A stretch of 64,000 bases of DNA from Augochlora pura (lineage: Eukaryota > Arthropoda > Insecta > Hymenoptera > Halictidae), in NCBI RefSeq assembly GCF_028453695.1, contig NC_135775.1, positions 5,518,001 through 5,582,000 on the forward strand, in the 5' to 3' direction. Made by a program: the position numbers and the translations under genes. The notes under the pieces are model-generated. The model had not been told where the DNA came from. It searched no databases and saw nothing but the letters and a program-made list of their open reading frames with translations. Positions 12,531 through 23,780 of the stretch are shown piece after piece. Positions within the stretch are counted from its first letter, which is position 1, and every line of letters begins with the position of its first letter.

Positions 12531-13190
12531 TGACATCAACATGTCCAAAAGTTTTCGAATTTCCATCCCTTGTCAGCGACACTTGCACGCACTCGTGTCG
12601 CACTACTGCCAACCCATAAATAGTACAAATTATTGTCGCAGGTCCTAACGACGAAACGGCGGTAGAAAACGGAAATAAATGAACCCCGGCGAGGGGAGGA
12701 AAGCGACGTTCGTTGGAAATGCCGCACGTATCGCGGTGCCTCCCTAGCCGGGAGCTTTAAGCTCTTGTCACGCGTTTCTTGCGGCGAGCGGGCCAGCCTC
12801 TTTCGGCCGCTCGGCCCACGGCCAAGCCTCTCCGCGCGCCCCTTCCGCCCCCAACCGTGTGTTTCGCTCTTAAATCACGTAACGGCGGAATCCTTGCCAG
12901 CAGTTACCCTCGACGGTGATACGTTGCGCCCCGCGGGAAGCGGCGCACGGTTATCGGTGATTAACGGACTCGATATCGCGGCGGAATGACTTTTTGCGGA
13001 ATTCATTTCGCCAATTACACGGGGAGAGGACTTCGGCGATCCGCAAGCCCGGGAGCCGTGGATCGGCGGAATTTTCTGCGGTTGAACGATCGGTTAGCCA
13101 GAACTAGGCGCGAGTCGTTTGTTAACCCTTTGCGGACGATGACTTTTTCGGATGGGGTGGAAGGACGATTTTCGCACATTGTCGAGTATC
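12531..13190. other. CpG-rich block
   Basis: GC-rich unique DNA ending in a TTAA element start: TTAA at 13122-13125, then CCCTTTGCGGACGATG. This shares its first twelve bases with the element at 14288. No partner end was found downstream; the decamer minisatellite follows directly. Confidence 0.5.
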
Positions 13191-13256
13191 TTGTATACGA
13201 ACTGTTTTAATTTGTGTATGATACAAATATAGTTTATGTAATTTGTATATAATGTA

Positions 13257-13438
13257 TGTGCAATTATATACAATGATACACAATGATATACATTGATATA
13301 CAATTCTATATAATTATGTACAATTATACAATACAATTAAATATCATTATATACAATTGTATACTATTGCGTACAATTCTATACGATTATATACAATGCT
13401 ATACAATGATATACAATTATATACAATTATGTAATGTA
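13257..13438. repeat. 10-bp minisatellite, about 18 copies
   Basis: Decamers of the type tatacaatga/tatacaatta run head to tail, for example starting at 13267, 13277, 13287 and 13297 and continuing to 13430, with one irregular stretch near 13327-13349. The unit equals about one helical turn. Short Ile/Tyr/Asn-rich frames across it are repeat translations, not genes. Confidence 0.9.
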
Positions 13439-14283
13439 TTAGGTCTACCAAAAAATTCTACTTATTCCTAAAAAGAAAGGAAAAAATAAATTTTGTATAC
13501 ACTTAATATTTATTGTATGATTATAATAATTTAATATAATCGTAACTTATGCTCTGTTGCCAGCATGATGAGGATTTATATATAATGAGGATTTAATGGT
13601 GAGAATAAAATGTGCGCTAGCAGATATTTATATTCAAAAGATGAAGCAATGTTTTTTGTAGAGAATCGTTTCTTTACGGTGAACAGTACGCGCGGCGTAA
13701 ATGGAAACGCTGTTCTATTTGCAATAAGCATCCGCGGTTGAAAAACGAGTTCGTTTCAATGGGCCGCGGTTTCTTTTATATTCTTATTCTGTGAAAATTT
13801 GTGAAACGAGGGAGAAGTTCTACGACATTGTACTTTGGAAAAGAATTCCTTTGAATAGGGAGCGTTTATAATAAGCTTTGAAAATTTGTAAAACGCAGGA
13901 AAACCACGATCGTAACGCACCAATGGCGTTTTAGATTGATTTACAGTCTCGTCAAATATATAATATTATATTTTATTAGGTTTGTGTGTGGTTTAGGTTC
14001 ACCTATTTGGCAAATTGATATGAACGGTATTATTTATGGAATGTTGGCCAGTATCAAATTTCTATACAATATGAGAAATATACCGTTTCATTGATTCGTG
14101 TTGATTAGTGTGTTTTACATACTGTCGATATCTGATGAACTAATTTCGCTTTGAAACGATCAAATGTTCTCATTTAAACTGTTGGTGGCTTTCGATTCTA
14201 ACTCTACTACAAGCAAAAGATGATCTTTGAACCGTGGAACCAACAACACAGCGTACATTAATATTTCATATGCTATGATAGGT
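13439..14283. other. AT-rich unique DNA
   Basis: No tandem structure, transposon end or convincing frame was found between the minisatellite and the nested TTAA element. Confidence 0.55.
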
Positions 14284-14287
14284 TTAA

Positions 14288-14747
14288 CCCTTTGCGGACT
14301 CTCGGTCGCCACAACCGAGAATATAAATTATATAAATTATATTTGTGTTAAATACAAATTAAAATCATTGTATATATTAGGATTACTGGAACGGAATAAT
14401 ATTTATACTTAACAAGATATTGACACTTTACCGACCGGTAGCCTATAAATTGGACTTTTATAGGCTAGTCAATAATTTTTTACTTATTATTGAAGTAAAA
14501 GTGTTAGAATGTATTACTGTAAGCATCCGTATTGTTATACAATTTTTTCAATATCAGATACCGTTCGCGATGAATAGAACAAGTAAAATAGATGAAATAA
14601 ATATTGTTTAATGCTAATGTTACGAAAATTGAAAAGGGTTAGTAAATCTAATTACCCTATAATGGCATAAATGGTCGAACGACCGGCCGGTTAAATGTTA
14701 ATAGAAACCTCTATGACGAGCCAGACTCGTCAAAATACGGCAAGGGG
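14288..14747. mobile_element. Outer TTAA element, interrupted by another
   Basis: TTAA at 14284-14287 precedes CCCTTTGCGGAC. The right end at 14736-14747 reads CCCCTTGCCGTA in reverse complement (8 of 12) and abuts TTAA at 14748-14751. The right subterminal block (gacgag, gactcgtc, tacgg) resembles that of the element ending at 28343. Nearly all the 3' half is taken up by the inserted element 14424-14697. Confidence 0.5.
14424..14697. mobile_element. Inner TTAA element, CACTTTACCGACCGG family (274 bp)
   Basis: The left end CACTTTACCGACCGGTAG and the reverse complement of the right end, CATTTAACCGGCCGGTCG, agree at 14 of 18 positions. The right flank is TTAA (14698-14701); the left flank is TTGA (14420-14423), one base off. 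Just inside the left end is an 11-bp perfect stem (14439-14449 with 14457-14467). The same end sequence occurs at 34540. No transposase. Confidence 0.75.
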
Positions 14748-14751
14748 TTAA

Positions 14752-15290
14752 AAACAGGAGAGCGACGTCAGCCATCACCGACTTTTAAACCCTGACCACC
14801 ATAGCGGTCAGTCTACGCTCTACTTTTGCAGCTGACCGTGTGATTTTTAATCAGAATTTCGAATGCGACGCGCGGCGTCCTCGCGCGTCGCGTAACGGCG
14901 CGAATCGCGTGCTGCGCGCGCGAAAGTGCTCGCTCGAAATTCAAGCGGTCCGCGCCGGGTTTATTACCGGGCTGCGGCAATTAGAAAACGGGATATCGGT
15001 TGCTCGCGACTACCAATTTACGGGCGCGTCGTCCGCGCGGCACCGAATACCTAACGCCGCTTCTCATTAGCAGCGAACAGACAAGCGTCCGAGTCCCTGA
15101 GAAATGACGAGGCGTATCCGTCAAACTCGGAGCGGTAAGTTGTTCTCGCGTCGTCCTCCTTTAATTAAGTAAATTAATTAAACGGAAAACCGTCGTACCG
15201 AAAGCAGCCGGCTCGTTAGAATCTCAACGAGATACGAAAAACGGTTCGGCGGGGTGGCGGGTGGAATGTCGAAACATTTTGTGATCCGGA
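14752..15290. other. CpG-rich block
   Basis: CpG-dense unique DNA with many cgcg and gcgcgc words around 14865-14930. A GTAAGT at 15135 could serve as a splice donor for an untranslated exon, but nothing else supports one. Confidence 0.5.
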
Positions 15291-15339
15291 GAAAAAACAG
15301 TGGTATGAGTAAAGGGATAGAGAGGTAGGGAGAAAAAGA

Positions 15340-15395
15340 GAGAGAGAGAGAGTGAGAGATGCAAGAAAAATTTGAAAGAGGAGCGTACGAAAGGT

Positions 15396-15426
<31 letters not shown>

Positions 15427-15728
15427 TACAGAGCTATAGAGATAAATAAATAGAGATATTAAAGATATAAAAAAGATATAAAATAGAGAGATATTAAAGG
15501 GAGAGAGAGACAGTTAGATAGAGAAAAAGAGAGAGAGAGTGAGAGATGCAAGAAAAATTTGAAAGAGATGCGTACGAGAGGTAGAGAGAAAGAAAGAGAT
15601 AGAGAGCTAGAAATATAGATAAATAGATAGAGAGACATTAAAGGGAGAGAGATATAGATAGATAGATAGAGAAAAGTAGAGAGAGCGAGGGAGGCAAGGA
15701 AAATTTAAAAGAGGAGCGTACGAGAGGT
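15340..15728. repeat. Purine-rich tract with a core repeated three times
   Basis: The core gcaagaaaaatttgaaagag followed by gcgtacgagaggta starts at 15361, 15548 and 15694 (spacing 187 and 146). It is embedded in (GA)n, (GATA)n-like and AAAGAGAG sequence, including a pure GA run at 15397-15420. The plus strand is almost all purine for 390 bases. The unique cores with GTACG show duplication of a larger unit, not plain dinucleotide slippage. Confidence 0.9.
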
Positions 15729-16172
15729 CTTGGTCCTCTGCGAACGGTCCCATTAGCGGCGGAAAACGGGCCAACGGAGGTAAACGGAATCGCGGCGCGC
15801 CAAGTCATCGGGAACTTGTGCCCGCGTGCCCTTTTAATTACTACCTCGCCGCCTCCCTCCCCGCAACCCCGATCTCACGGAACGCGATGCGGCCAGGTCA
15901 GGCACGGCCCGGCATTTGCATTCGCCGGATGAGTCGTTTAGAAGTTGCGCTCTGCAGGCACCCTGCCCGGAGAAACGGCGCAGCCGTTCTCTATTCATCG
16001 GAGAAAAATTAAGTCGCCCACTATTTACAGACGTTGCACACGCTCGCGCGAAACTCACGGCTATTAACAGTCGGGCGTCGGGGTCTGTTTCGACCCAGAG
16101 TAAAAGTATTGTTGTTCGTCTATCTAGTTTCTTAGTTAAATGAAATTTTCATTGATTCATTGATTCCTTGTA
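15729..16172. other. CpG-rich block
   Basis: GC-rich unique DNA with overlapping short frames on both strands (75 aa and 74 aa). Nothing recognised. Confidence 0.5.
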
Positions 16173-16176
16173 TTAA

Positions 16177-16739
16177 CCCTTTGTGTTTGGAGCTGTTATA
16201 AGCAATAGTTTTTTTTCAATATAAATCAATGTAATAATGTTAAAAGTACTTTAAACATTAAAAGTATAAAAGAAATATAAGAATATAGTCTGGAAATTGC
16301 ATTAAAATATATATTCAAAATTATCAGTGAATAAAAATATAAATGCTCCTAAAAATTCTAAATTATATTCTTGTTAAATTATAATATAATATGTAAATAT
16401 AATATAAATTGTATGAACAAATGTAGATTAAAAATTGACTTTTATATTATTATGGAAACATTATATTATTATAGAAATTGCATCCAAACCTGACTCAACG
16501 TTCTAAATCTATACCTAATTAATTTTAAATACAACTCAAAAATACCTAAATATGTTTCTTGCTGCATGTCACCTATAAAACAGAATTTTTTTTTAAATTT
16601 CACCCCTTGGTACCAAGCGTTCCCTTCACGTCGCCGAAATAATTAATAATTCAACTATCATTTTTTGTTATTACTGTTTAGATACCATGGTGCCATACAC
16701 AGTCTTGCGAATACCAGAAAACCATTCACGCTGCAAGGA
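16177..16739. mobile_element. Possible TTAA element (weak)
   Basis: TTAA at 16173-16176 is followed by CCCTTTGTGTTTGG, a good left end. A candidate right end, gcaaggattaa near 16732-16743, reads TCCTTGCAGCG in reverse complement and matches only loosely. The interior is AT-rich. The left end is believable; the extent is uncertain. Confidence 0.3.
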
Positions 16740-16759
16740 TTAATTAACGAAATGAGAGT

Positions 16760-18370
16760 CGCGAAGCTAGCAGCGCGACAAGCAGGGACCACTGACGAGT
16801 GAGAGTAAAAAGGCGGCGGTTAGAGTGGTCGGAGTAGAAGGCTTTGGACCGGGGGTAAGACGCGGGATTGCATTTTAATAGGGGTATTACGGCCAGGTTG
16901 CCGAGCATCCTCGTTTGTTCTTCTTGGTCGAAGAAGTTCTTCGACGACGGCGACGAAGTCGACGAAGACGACGACGGTGTGTACGTTGTGTCGTCTTTCG
17001 CGGCGGGCGGATCCCCTAATAAAGCCGAGAAGAGAGTCGACCGGGTCTCGATGGCCCTGATGAGAGAGCCACGAAAATGCTGGGGACCGGTGACGTCCTG
17101 GCATTCATTACACGAAACCGAGACGAGTCCGAGAAGAAGAAGAAGAAGCTCCCTGGAACGAGCTGGGTGGAGGGGCGGGGAGGGGGACGTTGTGTCGCGA
17201 GACTGTAATCGGCAGACGCGCCAGTGATTTTAAGCCCGGGACCGCGAGGTTTAATAAGACCGTTCGAAGGAAGCTTTAATTACGACCGGGATGAATTTCA
17301 TCCTGTGTAAATTTCAGGATGTTCCGCTTTGAGGCGGGGAGCGACGCGATGCCTTGCGACGGTGCCGTTGCCGTTGCGCCTGATGCTTCCGCTTCCGGTA
17401 ACCATCGGCGCGGGAACCGAATTGCGGGTCCAATGGGTTTCCGCGTCTTTTGCGACATGCCGACGGTCTTGCCTTAGCTTTGTTTCGAAGAGTTCAAGGT
17501 TTAGTCTATCTACTCTAGTAAGTTTAACATCGCTGGATTGATCACTCGAGGTCGCTTTAGGTCTAAGCTAAATCTAGTGAAGCATATTTTGAAATTTATC
17601 TTCGTCAGTCAAAGCCAAGTCGAAGGGACTCCGTCTGAAAGATATTAACAGTGTTTGACGCGAAACTGGGTCAGATACCTACGCTTCCTTTAGGCCAGTG
17701 CCAGATGTTTGCCGAGTTCGCATCGGATCTAGGTTGAGTAGAAAGTAAATTGCGAGTGGAATAAATTTAATATCGCCCGAAAGATTTTGCCAAATTACAA
17801 CGACAGCTAACCTTCTGCCAGGTATAACAGACATTGCCAATGACAGATGATTCGCGGATGAAGAATGGCGGCGAGGTGTCGAGCCAGGAATTAAACGGGG
17901 AATTAAGCGAGAAATCGAGCCAGGAATATCGTGTATCCGGCGTCGTTTTTTGGAGCGTTAACGGCCTCCAATTTGCGTCTAATGGCTACGGGATCGTTCC
18001 AGGATTATTTTTTTCCAGGACATCGAGGAATTCGTGCGGTAATCGGCGGCGCGGCGCTCGGGTTTTGAAATGGGAAAGGAATTCGAGTCCTCGAACGTCG
18101 GCCGGAGGGACAGCAGGTTCCAGGCATTAGCGTTGCGCGCCGCGTGCGCCACGGATTCGACAATTAAGGACACCTTTCCGCAGCATCGTAATTACATTTG
18201 TCGGCGGTGGTTGGCCGCGGTTCAAAACTCCTTTCACGGAGAAACCGGCTACTTCCTGTTCCGCCTTCCGGGATCGTGACGGCCCGTGGCTGCGAAAGAA
18301 TGACAAGGAAATGGAACGACGATCCTGGCTCTTGCCACTGATGCTCGATTCGCGAAGCCTGTATCATTCT
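16760..18370. other. CpG-rich block with a G-quadruplex-capable tract
   Basis: GC-rich DNA containing a GAC-rich stretch (16945-16977), an AGAAG run (about 17132-17150) and four G runs at 17165-17186. The 119-codon plus frame (16868-17227) and 94-codon minus frame (16820-17104) overlap, and neither shows a domain. A short direct repeat, cgagccaggaat, occurs at 17880 and 17916. Confidence 0.5.
17165..17186 (+). other. G-quadruplex-capable tract
   Basis: Four G runs (3, 4, 4 and 5 G) are separated by loops of 4, 1 and 1 bases on the plus strand, meeting the usual G3+N1-7 pattern. Confidence 0.8.
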
Positions 18371-18703
18371 ACCTGTACCGAACCACTATTCTGCAATATG
18401 TTCACTTTTGTACCAAGATATTTGCTATACGGTACCAATTCAGTGACGTTCATTTTGGTAAATTGTAGATTTTTGAAACAGTACATTATTCTGCTTTTAT
18501 GGAACTTTTATTGTACAGAACGTTTATTTTTGAACCAATGTAATTGCAAAAATGGACGAATTTCATGATATTCACCTTCACAGATTATACATTTCTGAAA
18601 CAGAAGGCAATGTACATATTAGTAAAAATTGAATGGTATTCCTATCATTCAGGGAATCAAATGAACGTTGGAATAAAATTCTATAAACTCGCATGTATAT
18701 TAA

Positions 18704-18828
18704 CCCTTTTCATTCGAAGCCATTTTAAAACTAAATTCAATGTAATATCTGCAATATCTCTAAAAATTACTTTGGAATATGATGCAATTTTTAGCGGTAT
18801 CACAGAGTCACCACTCGAGTGCAAAGGG
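18704..18828. mobile_element. Short TTAA element, CCCTTTGCACTCGA family (125 bp)
   Basis: Flanked by TTAA at 18700-18703 and 18829-18832. The left end CCCTTTTCATTCGA and the reverse complement of the right end CCCTTTGCACTCGA agree at 12 of 14 positions. The right subterminal sequence gtcaccactcgagtgcaaa recurs with one change just before 34858. It is the most compact complete copy in the window and far too short to encode a transposase. Confidence 0.75.
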
Positions 18829-19128
18829 TTAAAAGTAGACTTTCGTGCACTGTATGCACTTATAACAAAAAAGACTAGGTGAGAGAAGATGTTATGGATC
18901 AAATATAATTTAGTTATTAATAATGACATATAGATGTATATTAAACAAAATCTAAATGTTTCTTGACTTTAGTAGTTAGATAGCAAAAATATAAAACAAT
19001 CTAGCAGGAGGTGTGAATTTTTATCGAATTCGAATTCTAGAAAATATCTGCACTGTTAGACAGATCATTATGCAAAATAAAAATTTGTATAGACAACCAT
19101 AAGAAACAGAAATGTAGCAAAAATAAGT

Positions 19129-19254
19129 AATACAATTTTCTTAAGTTGAGAGTAGTCATAATATCATTAATACAATTTTGTTAAGTTGAGAGTAATCATG
19201 GTATAATATCATTAATACAATTTTGTTAAGTTGAGAATAGTCATAATATCATTA
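19129..19254. repeat. Tandem repeat, three copies, 40-45 bp
   Basis: tacaatttt begins at 19131, 19171 and 19216, each followed by ttaagttgaga and an atcattaa word. The middle copy has a 5-bp insertion (ggtat-like), giving spacings of 40 and 45. Confidence 0.9.
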
Positions 19255-19430
19255 AATTCTCTTTGCATCTTCGCAACATCATATCTCGACTACTCCTATT
19301 TGCAGGAAACGCGTAAGATCCGCAGTCCGTTGATTGCACATCGAAAACATGCATCGTAACCGAAAGAAACACGCCGCCGCGAGCAAATATCTTTTTCCCA
19401 AGCACGGATCTAAATAAATTCAATCCGGTG

Positions 19431-20050
19431 GTCCTTACGAAGCGACACTCGCTAATTGCGTTTAGCGGGCGGTAAGACGCCGGTCTCGGACCGTGATGAT
19501 TAACTTGGCGAAAAAGTTAACGAACGTCCCCGGCGCGGCCCCCCCCCCCCCCGATAAAAAGGAACTCGTGTGTACTTAAAGCGAGACCGGCCCCCGGGCA
19601 GGCGAGCATTCAAACGGACGGGAACTAATTTACGGATTCAAAAGTTCATTTCGTGGTCGACTTAATTCCTGGCGGCGACCAGTCGGGCTAATTGCCGAGC
19701 GAACTTTTCCGGCGTGGCCGCGACACGTGAGTCGCGCGGCCTCGGCTCCTCGGATCCGCCTGCCGGTCGAGCGATCGTCACGCGAGAAATCCGCCACGGT
19801 GATCATCCCCCCCCGCCTCTCACGGACGGACGGTCTTTCGCGGGAAAATCCGAAAGCGTGACTGCTCGTAATCGCGGCACGGAAGTTTTCGGAAAAGGGC
19901 CGACCGATCGGCAGACCCTCCCCCCGTCTTCTGGTTCGCGGAACCGCGACGCGAGCACGCGATCGAGCGTGATTTACTTAAACCTCGCTGCGGTCACGTC
20001 ATTACCCGGCTTTGCACGGAATCATCCCTCCGTTCTCTGCTCCGAAGGGT
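19431..20050. other. CpG-rich block with a C14 run
   Basis: GC-rich DNA with a run of 14 C at 19539-19552. The 164-codon plus frame (19714-20208) crosses from this block into AT-rich DNA without a composition-consistent codon pattern and matches nothing I know. Confidence 0.5.
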
Positions 20051-22070
20051 TTTATCAAATTCGAAACGGGAGCTACGATTTTTTCCAGCTATTTTGCTTG
20101 CTGTATTTTACCTACACAGGTAGATTTATTTGCAATTTTAGATTACATCTCGTTGACTGTTCTGTTTCTCTCGAAAACTTTTGTTTTAATAAAAATATAG
20201 AGCTCTAGTTAAAGAATGAAAGTTAATAGAAGTCTGTTTACAATTGCACATATAATTTATTGATCCTTGATTTTGTCTACAGAATTATTCTACCTAAAGA
20301 AATGCGAAGCTTCATCTTAGAAGTGATATTAAATAGAGATGTATTAATGGTAAAATATATTATATTTTTGGTAGATTTTTGAAATTGTTTCCAAAAATTC
20401 TCTCGATCCGGAGAGAAGATCATGAAAGTTTTATATCAGGTCTATAGGAAAATCATGTCAGCTAATGTCATTTTATTTGTGACATGAATTTTTCAAAAAT
20501 AATATTTATAAATCGCCATTACTCTGGCAAAAGGGTATAAGTTACGATTATATTAAATTACTATAATAATACAATAAATATTATCATATCATCATTGACC
20601 TAATATATATGTATAGTATATGAAACATCTTCCTGTCCTTTAAACTTCATTTTCTGAATTAACCTTGTCCCATATTACTGCAAAATGTACGCAACGCTAA
20701 CGAGTCAATAAATACAGATACCAAAGATTCGCATCCGTGAATTCTTCGAAAACTTGAAAACAGTGATAAAGCAAGTCACGGTAGAGGAAGATCATTCTCC
20801 GAGAAAAATGTACTAAATCGCAGGAGTCGGACGAAGGGTGGACTTAATGTCAGCCGAAGAAAGCGTTCGCCGAAAAGATTCGCCGCGCCGCGAGTCGCGA
20901 TAAAACCATCGTCGGACTCGGTGGCCCTCGGTAGATGTTTACGAAGAAGAACGGAAAATCTACAAAACGGATGTAAAGCGGCAAGCCGTGCCAAGAAAGG
21001 GGACCGTCGAAAACAGCCACCGGCAGCGAAGTCCCGTCAACGTGACGGCGGCGTTTAACCGCGGTTACGGAGCGCCGCAGTACAGTGCATTCGTCACAAC
21101 ACACCGGGGTCCCCTTATTCCGTGCGAGCCAGCTTTTATTTCAGTTTCGAACATTTATTCGTGCCCGTTTCCAACCGTGCTTGCGCAAATCAACATCCAT
21201 ATACCTCGGAAACTTGTGTATTTACGAGCGCGAGGACACGCGCAAACACCGTTTGGAACTTCGCCGGAACTTCGAATCAGCTGGAAAAATAAAAACGATC
21301 GCGGAAGGAGACGTTCGCCCGGAGGAGGGCCGTCGTACGATCTGCTGCGCTTTTAGGGTCGGACGCTGCTTGGGGCGATCCATACCCTTTTATCGGTCGC
21401 GGGATTTACTTTTCGCGCGGCCTTCCGCCGCGGACTTTACGGCGCGGTGCTGTCAAACCGCTATTTTTACGCGGAAAGTCCGACATTTTCGAGCATATAT
21501 ATTTCGGTTAATTAGTCCGTTATGTACTTATTTATAAAAATTGTTCTGACATTTTACTTGCTATGTAATTTACCTAAAAAACTTGAGTGACATTTAAATG
21601 TTCTATTAAATTCAAATTGAAAGGTTAAGTTGTACGACGTTAATTATATATTAATTGTTTGAAATTGATGTTTTCAGATCGAACGAGAGAACAATTAGAG
21701 TTGAGGTAAAATTATAATGATTATTTTTCAGGTAAACGAGTTTTCTTTCAAGTTTTAAATATGGTAACAGTATAGTGCAGACATCAGATTTGTACTAAAA
21801 TACTGTAATTAATGTCATTTAATTTATATAGAATTTATATCGAACTTATATAGAATTTATATAGAATTATTATACTAGAATAAATTTAAAAAAATATTGC
21901 CATCTCTTCACGACTAGTACAAAAACAGCTAACAGGATAATACTTTACCTAAACACACCATAACCTCAAAAATGAAAAACTAGCATTTAAAGGAACATTA
22001 TTCTCTGTTATTTTTAATCTTCTCTCGATGCATTCTAAAATATAGAATAAAAATCTTCTGTATCATCCTC
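20051..22070. other. AT-rich, CpG-rich, AT-rich succession; no gene seen
   Basis: AT-rich to about 20750, CpG-rich from 20750 to 21500, then AT-rich to 22070. The 150-aa and 122-aa plus frames at 20988-21537 overlap in different phases and lack domains. Confidence 0.5.
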
Positions 22071-22500
22071 GGGTTTGCGCAGTGGCAAGTTGTCAGTCGC
22101 TCGCTATCGCGAGCAGGTCCTTAATCTTGATCGATGCACTTTCGGGTGCAGAGACGGGGCAGGAGGCGCATCTAGAAGAAACGCTGCGAAAGACGGAGGA
22201 CGCTTAACCATTAATTGGATTCCTGAGCGGCAATTTCCGGTTCGCAGGTTTCGTCGTCCTTCTTCTGGATGCCCGGCTCCCTCGCGTCCTGTTTCGTCTT
22301 TTTCGACAAACATGTCCGGGCCACTCGATTAAACCGTCGTTTCTGCTCGCGCGAAAACGATCACCGATTTTGTCGACAGGTAAAACGCGCGATCATCTGG
22401 ACGAGCGCGATGATCACCGGAACTTCCCAGTTAATCGTACTACTGCTTTCGAATTAAACTTCGTGGCAAACATTATACTGTTGGACGTGTTCCTGTAAAT
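22071..22500. other. Small CpG-rich block
   Basis: GC-rich unique DNA of about 400 bases with 85-aa plus and 69-aa minus frames overlapping. Nothing recognised. Confidence 0.5.
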
Positions 22501-22524
22501 TGTACAATATTATCATGAGTAATA

Positions 22525-22700
22525 AATTGTAATATTATAAGTAAGTATTATTATAAATTGTAGTATTATAAGTAAGTATTATTATACATTTTTATATCAT
22601 AAGTAAGTATCATTATAAATTGTAATATCATAAGTAAATATTATTATAAATTGTAAAATCATAAGTAAGTATTATTATAAATTGTAATATTATAAATAAT
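22525..22700. repeat. 31-bp tandem repeat, about six copies
   Basis: taagtaag (or a one-base variant) starts at 22538, 22569, 22600, 22631, 22662 and 22693: a spacing of exactly 31 every time. Each unit also contains attattataaattgta. The copies differ by substitutions only. Confidence 0.95.
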
Positions 22701-23039
22701 TATTGAAAAATACCGTCTATTTAAATCTAAATATTAGATCTATCGTAAAATTCTGAAAGAAAATAATAAATTCTATATGCAATTAATAATACGAGTTAGG
22801 TATTCTGTCGATCTTGGTACAGTCCCATTAGTACAATACGCACTCAAAGTCTCTGATTCGAGATCCTTAAAATAAAACTCGAGTACGTATTATGCCAGGA
22901 TCTTTTCTGCACCTATTCTCAAGTACGTCCGCAAACTGGAATCAGGTATTGGGGGATGATTAAACGGACCCTTTCCTTGGAAAAACCTTTCTATCAAGAA
23001 AGCTCACATAGGGAGCGTATGCGTGTGTATTCTGTAGAT

Positions 23040-23780
23040 CCCTCGACTAACTAGTCCTCTCTTCTTTCTCCTCGAACTATCCGACTCCCCCTTAAAAATT
23101 CCATTGTCGACGCATCCGGAAATGTAATTTCTCCGCCCGTAGATCTCCGGTTGCGTCCCCCCTCTGCTTGGGGGTAATAAAACGCCGCGGCTTCCCCGAA
23201 ATCAATCGCATTCCATTTCCCGGCGAGCGGAGCGGAGTATCGCGCCGCAACGGAATCTTCGGCCGCGAAAACGCGCGACCCGAAGACAACCGGGTCCAAG
23301 CAGTAAATCAGAGCTCGCGAGGGGGTGTGCGCGGAGAATCGGGCGACCGTAAGTCGCAGAGAATCCAGATGTTCCTCTATTACGGATCCTCGCCCTACCG
23401 CGCGGGGAGGGGTGGGGGGTGTCCTCCGTTCCCTTCGCGAGAATTCCACAGACCCGCGGCAGCGGTTTTACGGTGCTTCGAACGGGCGGATCAAAGTTCC
23501 GTCGCTCCATCCACGGCGACAAAGGTAACCTCCGATCCGCCGGGTAAATGGCTCGTGCCCTTTTTCGCGGCTCGCAAAAGTTACGGGACGCCCGGCGATA
23601 TATATCGCTCGCGGTGTCGAACGCCCGGCTCTCCCCCTCCCGAAATGATAAAAGCTCCCGGGAACTTCCGGTCCGGTCACAGAACACCGCATAGTGCTTT
23701 CGAACGGTCCGGTCGCCCGGCTGCGAAAAACTGGGCTCCGCGTCGAAACTGGATCGTGAGCAACTAGTTGAACGACTTAG
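23040..23780. other. CpG-rich block with the longest open frames, judged noncoding
   Basis: Holds the longest frame of the window (246 codons, minus, 23202-23942) and a 199-codon plus frame (23168-23767) over the same bases. Both are Arg/Ser/Pro-rich with no domain, signal peptide or membrane segment I can identify. Mutual overlap and CpG density argue for chance openness. Confidence 0.5.

Larger units (their letters stand above)
18371..19430. other. AT-rich block with TTAA element and tandem array
   Basis: Low-GC DNA holding the 125-bp TTAA element at 18704-18828 and the 40-45-bp array at 19129-19254. The remainder is unique and apparently noncoding. Confidence 0.6.

Noticed and set aside
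15100..15145. GTAAGT after a purine-rich segment, possible splice donor
   Set aside because: The hexamer is common; no coding frame, acceptor or transcript evidence.
16928..16944. 17-base palindrome tcgaagaagttcttcga, considered as a heat-shock element
   Set aside because: Spacing between GAA and TTC blocks does not fit the 5-bp unit rule; likely part of the GAC/GAA repeat.
16868..17227. 119-codon frame with an acidic Asp/Glu run
   Set aside because: The acidic run comes from a GAC/GAA trinucleotide repeat and the antisense frame is also open.
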